Source: an uncultured Collinsella sp. (GTDB taxonomy: Bacteria > Actinomycetota > Coriobacteriia > Coriobacteriales > Coriobacteriaceae). From it: a stretch of DNA of 6,470 nt. The position numbers and the translations under genes were made by a program. This document shows positions 6,460 through 6,470 of this stretch, in pieces (the stretch's first letter is position 1; every line of letters begins with the position of its first letter). The stretch spans positions 1-6,470 of the forward strand of contig CABQNA010000091.1 in assembly GCA_902465425.1 (NCBI GenBank), written 5' to 3'. Below the pieces are notes generated by a model, which worked only from the letters and a program-made list of their open reading frames with translations, made no database searches and was not told where the DNA came from.

Positions 6460-6470
6460 CGGGTCATCTC

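Noticed and set aside
6409..6470. ATG at 6409 opening a frame to the window edge
   Set aside because: Weak ribosome-binding context, Gly/Arg-rich product unlike the start of any expected protein, and a better Shine-Dalgarno lies inside it.

Overview
The window is high-GC bacterial DNA, dense in genes and rich in Shine-Dalgarno sites. Gene content, base composition and the Tat-type lipoprotein signal on PstS suggest an actinobacterium, most likely a gut Coriobacteriia member such as Collinsella. That placement is inference from style; no marker gene in the window settles it.

Layout: (1) At the left edge, on the minus strand, lie the first 46 codons of a DegV/FakB-like fatty-acid-binding protein. 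(2) A divergent intergenic region carries a 22-bp operator-like palindrome over the best degV promoter candidate. (3) A plus-strand pair follows: a HAD-superfamily phosphatase and an M20 (PepV/Sapep-like) metallopeptidase. It ends in a very long 22-bp-stem hairpin with a T-rich tail. (4) The 293-bp gap before pstS contains that hairpin, a candidate Pho-box-like pair, a candidate promoter and a strongly self-complementary leader. (5) The rest is a textbook pst operon, pstS-pstC-pstA-pstB, with gaps of +20, -8 and -4 nt. The window ends 69 nt after pstB, with a ribosome-binding-like sequence at the very edge, so another gene (phoU would be usual) may follow.

The pst genes build one machine. PstS, a lipoprotein with a twin-arginine signal, captures phosphate outside the cell; PstC and PstA form the membrane channel; PstB hydrolyses ATP inside. 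The HAD and M20 genes are general metabolic enzymes with no obvious functional link to it.

No defence system, CRISPR array, transposase, tRNA or rRNA was seen. The genes are ordinary. The most unusual content is non-coding: the pstS leader, whose sequence can pair with both the pstS ribosome-binding site and start codon, and the long palindromic element upstream of it, which may be both terminator and dispersed repeat.
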